Shown here piece by piece: positions 61,375-64,000 of a DNA stretch of 64,000 nt; within the stretch, counting starts at the first letter, position 1; every line of letters starts with the position of its first letter. Location of the stretch: the NCBI RefSeq assembly GCF_038024065.1, contig NZ_CP150667.1:2611501-2675500 (forward strand), read 5' to 3'. The position numbers and the translations under genes are program-made. The notes beneath the pieces are model-generated. The model worked only from the letters and a program-made list of their open reading frames with translations, was not told the DNA's origin and ran no database searches. The DNA is from Polaribacter sejongensis. GTDB taxonomy: Bacteria; Bacteroidota; Bacteroidia; Flavobacteriales; Flavobacteriaceae.

Positions 61375-61833
61375 ATGAAATTTAAATTAATTGAAGATTT
61401 TAAAGAGTTTGCCGTAAAAGGGAACATGATAGATATTGCCATTGGTCTTATTATTGGTACGGCTTTTAACAAAGTAATAAGTACTTTGGTAAAGGAAGTT
61501 TTTATGCCTCCATTGTCTTTTATGACCAATGGTAGAAAATGGGAAAACAAGAAAATTATTCTAAGAGAAGCTGTACTTATAAAAGAAAAAATTACGGTAG
61601 ATGAAATTGCTATTGGTTATGGTAAATTATTTGAAGCAGGTATCGATTTTTTAATTATTGCTTTTACCGTTTTTATGGTTGTTAAAGTGATGAATTCTAT
61701 GAAAAAGAAAGCAGACGACCCAAAGAACAAAGCCGTGGTGACTCCAAAAAATATTGAGTTAATGCACAAAACCAACGAACTTTTAGAAAAACAAAACGAA
61801 TACTTGCAGAAACTTTTAGCAGAAAAAAAATAG
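61375..61833 (+). CDS. mscL: Large-conductance mechanosensitive channel
   Basis: 152 residues. TM1 starts FAVKGNMIDIAIGLIIGTAF, with the pore-lining segment; a periplasmic loop with TNGRKWENKKI and TM2 (GIDFLIIAFTVFMVVKV) follow, then a Lys-rich tail and a coiled C-terminal helix. The channel opens on membrane tension to release solutes during osmotic down-shock. In an operon with the LuxE-like gene (12-bp gap). Confidence 0.93.
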   Translation: MKFKLIEDFKEFAVKGNMIDIAIGLIIGTAFNKVISTLVKEVFMPPLSFMTNGRKWENKKIILREAVLIKEKITVDEIAIGYGKLFEAGIDFLIIAFTVFMVVKVMNSMKKKADDPKNKAVVTPKNIELMHKTNELLEKQNEYLQKLLAEKK

Positions 61834-61907
61834 TGAAACATACGTTTTGTAAATTTTGTTTTTAAATTACGACTGATTTGTTAACAGCTAATTAAACACA
61901 AAACGTA

Positions 61908-62831
61908 ATGAATACTAAAACAGCCCTTTTATACCTAGTCCTTTTTTCTTTTATAGGATGCCAATCCGGTCAAACCAAAACAGCACCTCAAACAACCGTA
62001 AAAGAAGAAAACACCTCTATTTCTAAAAGTGATCAATTTAACAAATATTGGTATTCTGGTAAAGCAGAATTAAGCAGTTACACGTTAAAACAAGCTAGAT
62101 ATGGCGAAATACGAGACGGAGAAGTTGTTTTAGTTTTTGTTACAGAACCTTTTTCTGTTAGCAAACAAGTTAAGTTAGACAACCCGCAAAAAGCAGGAAC
62201 CGATAATATTTCTGTTCTAAAATTAAACCAGGTTCGTAAATTTAATACGGGGATTTACAATTACTCTATTGTCACCTCTACCTTTACCCCTATTGATACT
62301 AAAAATCACCCTCTTACTTTAAAAGCTGCTACAAGTATTCAAGAATGGTGCGGACATACTTTTACACAACTAAACCTTGCTGATGACAAATATAATTTTA
62401 AACAGTTTTCTTATTTTGAAGTTGATGGAGACGAGGAAAAAACAATTAATGCCACTTATTTAGAAGAAGCATTATTCACTAAAATTCGTATTTCAAAAGG
62501 ACAATTACCTGAAGGAGAAATCAATTTGATTCCTTCTACTATTTACAGTCGTTTTAACTACAAAAAAATGGATGTAGAGAAAGCGGAAATTAGTAAAACA
62601 ACATCAGAAAAAACGTTTACCTATAAAATAAAGTATCTAAATATTAATAGAACTCTTACCATTGATGTAGAAAAAGAGTTTCCCTATAAAATTTTAGGTT
62701 TCACAGAAGTTGATGGAACTGGTTTAACCACAACTGCAAAACTTAAAGCAACTAGTAATGAGCCTTATTGGGAACAAAAAAAGTTATCGGATCAAGATAA
62801 AAGAAAAGCTTTAAAATTAAAATACGAATAG
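61908..62831 (+). CDS. Lipoprotein of unknown function
   Basis: 307 residues. Lipobox FIGCQSG (Cys18), followed by a Thr-rich linker. Body: NKYWYSGKAELSSYTLKQAR, VVLVFVTEPFSVSKQVK, SIQEWCGHTFTQLNL and FPYKILGFTEVDG. Relatives in Flavobacteriaceae are sometimes labelled septum formation inhibitor Maf; I see no Maf-type nucleotide motif and would not use that name. Monocistronic. Function unknown. Confidence 0.7.
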   Translation: MNTKTALLYLVLFSFIGCQSGQTKTAPQTTVKEENTSISKSDQFNKYWYSGKAELSSYTLKQARYGEIRDGEVVLVFVTEPFSVSKQVKLDNPQKAGTDNISVLKLNQVRKFNTGIYNYSIVTSTFTPIDTKNHPLTLKAATSIQEWCGHTFTQLNLADDKYNFKQFSYFEVDGDEEKTINATYLEEALFTKIRISKGQLPEGEINLIPSTIYSRFNYKKMDVEKAEISKTTSEKTFTYKIKYLNINRTLTIDVEKEFPYKILGFTEVDGTGLTTTAKLKATSNEPYWEQKKLSDQDKRKALKLKYE

Positions 62832-62875
62832 TTTTTTTTTAAGGTTTCTGCTATTATTTATTAGCAAAAAAGTTA

Positions 62876-63568
62876 CTTGACTTTCTCATAAAAAACAGCT
62901 AACTTCGTTTAACTTCTGATATAAAATGTTAAGACGTTTGATATCAATTGAGTTGTACACGATACGATTGCGAAAAATGAAAAAAACATTACTTTTATTG
63001 ATTACATTATTATCATTGAGTTGTTCAGAAAAACCAAAGAAAGATTGGAAAACAGAAACACCTACTTTCAATGATTTTGAAACATCTGGATTTTGTGATA
63101 TGAGTTTTCGTTCAACGAATCCAAATTTTGAAAATTCGAATATTGATACTAAATATAAAGCAGAAGTTATAAGACAATTCAAGAAAACTGAAAATTATTA
63201 TAACTGCAATTATATAATCACACCGATTCACAAAGCTGATAAAGAATGGGAATTACACATTTTTAACGCATATAACGGAGAATTTGTTCAGTCTTTAAAA
63301 CATCAATATGGAGCAGAATTAACAATAGAAAGTTCATTGATTATTCTTGATGGAATGGATGACGGAACATTTGATGAGTTAACCCAATTTTGGATTATGG
63401 AAAATGATAAAATGATACGAATAAAATAACCGTGTACAACAACTGGTATATTCTATAGCTTGGTTTTTGCACACTTACGAAAATCCTCTCAGATTTTCTT
63501 GGTCGGTAAATATTTACTAAATTAGTTGCTTAAAATACGCTACAAAACATACCAAAAACCGTTAAACG
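62876..63568. mobile_element. Cassette-like unit: lipoprotein gene between nested inverted repeats
   Basis: Outer inverted repeat CGTTTAAC (62906-62913) / GTTAAACG (63561-63568); inner inverted repeat GTTGTACACG (62952-62961) / CGTGTACAAC (63431-63440). The left flank (62876-62928) recurs in inverted form at 54030-54080. Between the inner repeats lies only one gene. The right flank holds AAATCCTCTCAGATTTTC and ATTTACTAAATTAG, which I recall as recurring in flavobacterial genomes. No integrase here. Interpretation as a gene cassette is an inference. Confidence 0.45.
62977..63429 (+). CDS. Small lipoprotein inside the cassette-like unit
   Basis: Start ATG 62977 (MKKTLLLLITLLSLSC); an earlier ATG at 62926 lies inside the repeat. 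150 residues. Lipobox LSLSCSE (Cys16). Body: FCDMSFRSTNPNFENSNI, EVIRQFKKTENYYNCNYII and LTIESSLIILDGMDDGTFD, the last resembling an EF-hand- or FG-GAP-like acidic loop. No family recognised. Likely a cargo gene of the surrounding repeat element. Confidence 0.6.
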   Translation: MKKTLLLLITLLSLSCSEKPKKDWKTETPTFNDFETSGFCDMSFRSTNPNFENSNIDTKYKAEVIRQFKKTENYYNCNYIITPIHKADKEWELHIFNAYNGEFVQSLKHQYGAELTIESSLIILDGMDDGTFDELTQFWIMENDKMIRIK

Positions 63569-63586
63569 AACGTTTCTTAAAAAACA

Positions 63587-63621
63587 AAAAAGGCGAAAAA
63601 TTTTAAATTTTTCGCCTTTTT
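63587..63621. terminator. Strong bidirectional terminator before thiL end
   Basis: A 17-bp perfect inverted repeat (core AAAGGCGAAAAATTT / AAATTTTTCGCCTTT; arms 63587-63603 and 63605-63621) with A/T tracts on both strands. Ends the thiL transcript and anything from the left. Confidence 0.9.
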
Positions 63622-63641
63622 ATATAAATTAATTTGCCTTT

Positions 63642-64000
63642 TTATTGCTCTTCTTTCAAAGCATTCCAACCTTGTGCTTTCAATGCAATTTCTTGGCTAG
63701 CTCTTGTTACTAAATTTAAACCTTGGTTTTCTGCAGTAACATGCCCAATAATAGAAAAATGTGGATTTCCTTTTATCTTATCAAAATCTGCAATTGGCAC
63801 GGTAAATAACAATTCGTAATCTTCACCTCCACTTAAAGCAACCATGGTAGAATCTAGCTCAAATTCTTCACAAGCAGAAATTACTTGCGGGTCTAAAGGT
63901 AATTTATCTTCATAAATCTTACACCCTACTTTACTTTGCGTACAAATATGAAAAAGTTCTGACGAAAGCCCATCAGAAATATCAATCATAGAAGTTGGTT
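63642..64000 (-). CDS. thiL: Thiamine-monophosphate kinase (3' part only)
   Basis: The frame is open to the end of the window, so the N-terminal part lies outside. The visible 119 residues begin PTSMIDISDGLSSELFHIC and include GGEDYELLFTVP, the ATP and metal binding region of ThiL C-domains, then IGHVTAENQG. It phosphorylates thiamine monophosphate to the diphosphate. Ends in front of a strong terminator. Confidence 0.95.
   Translation of the reverse strand, partial: PTSMIDISDGLSSELFHICTQSKVGCKIYEDKLPLDPQVISACEEFELDSTMVALSGGEDYELLFTVPIADFDKIKGNPHFSIIGHVTAENQGLNLVTRASQEIALKAQGWNALKEEQ

Noticed and set aside
61908..62831. Septum formation inhibitor Maf
   Set aside because: The protein is a lipoprotein without the Maf nucleotide-pyrophosphatase motif; that label seems to be carried over in annotations.

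Overview
The window looks like a chromosomal segment of a marine-type member of the Flavobacteriaceae (Bacteroidota; Polaribacter or Tenacibaculum-like). The evidence is AT-rich DNA, Bacteroidota -7 promoter boxes (TAnnTTTG), many SpII lipoproteins, a SprE/PorW-like gliding and type IX secretion lipoprotein, a DUF5687 ABC permease, TonB-dependent uptake, and an ATP synthase operon without atpD/atpC. No rRNA, tRNA, CRISPR, prophage or classical resistance or defence island was found.

Layout. 1-5.7 kb: the 3' end of a BrnQ-like carrier, a Wzx-like flippase, a WYL regulator, a ribB plus Crp/Fnr gene pair with an FNR-like box upstream, a candidate 39-aa gene and an AraC regulator. 6-7.8 kb: a small redox cluster (thioredoxin, 32-aa CxxC/CxC microprotein, AhpD-like protein, cupredoxin-like secreted protein) in which two promoters share a 48-bp design. 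8-10.8 kb: PPK2, an alpha/beta hydrolase and a PfkB sugar kinase. 10.9-16.5 kb: a copper locus with a CNGKCH protein, a YtkA-like lipoprotein, an OprC/NosA-like TonB receptor with CxxxM and HxM motifs, an MbnP-like protein and an MbnH-like di-haem cytochrome. 16.5-30.7 kb: aminopeptidase P, a DEAD helicase, a BNR/VPS10-like protein, a REP-associated transposase with REPs, an orphan ABC ATPase, an M13 peptidase, an FAD oxidoreductase and an S9 peptidase.

30.9-37.7 kb: a thioredoxin, then a PadR regulator followed by five tandem paralogous membrane proteins (HAAS-like helical head plus four membrane helices) and a DUF5687/ATPase ABC exporter. This is the most system-like uncharacterised locus in the window. 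37.8-46.2 kb: sprE, bactofilin, atpZ, a small membrane protein and atpBEFHAG, with several intercistronic hairpins. 46.3-53.9 kb: two lipoproteins, an SDR/AKR/AlbA_2 operon, a 37-aa basic ORF and the DUF1501/DUF1800 pair. 54.2-64 kb: an ALDH7 dehydrogenase, an isoaspartyl peptidase, an ECF sigma operon whose sigma gene seems to start at ATT, a LuxE-like protein, mscL, lipoproteins (one in a cassette-like element bounded by nested inverted repeats) and the 3' part of thiL.

Several families of short dispersed palindromes lie between the genes: TGTCATTTCGA elements, TGTCATTGCGA elements, GNNA-loop mini-hairpins, REPs beside the transposase, and a GTTAAACG/GTTGTACACG cassette flank. Family and function calls come from reading motifs and protein patterns, without any database search.
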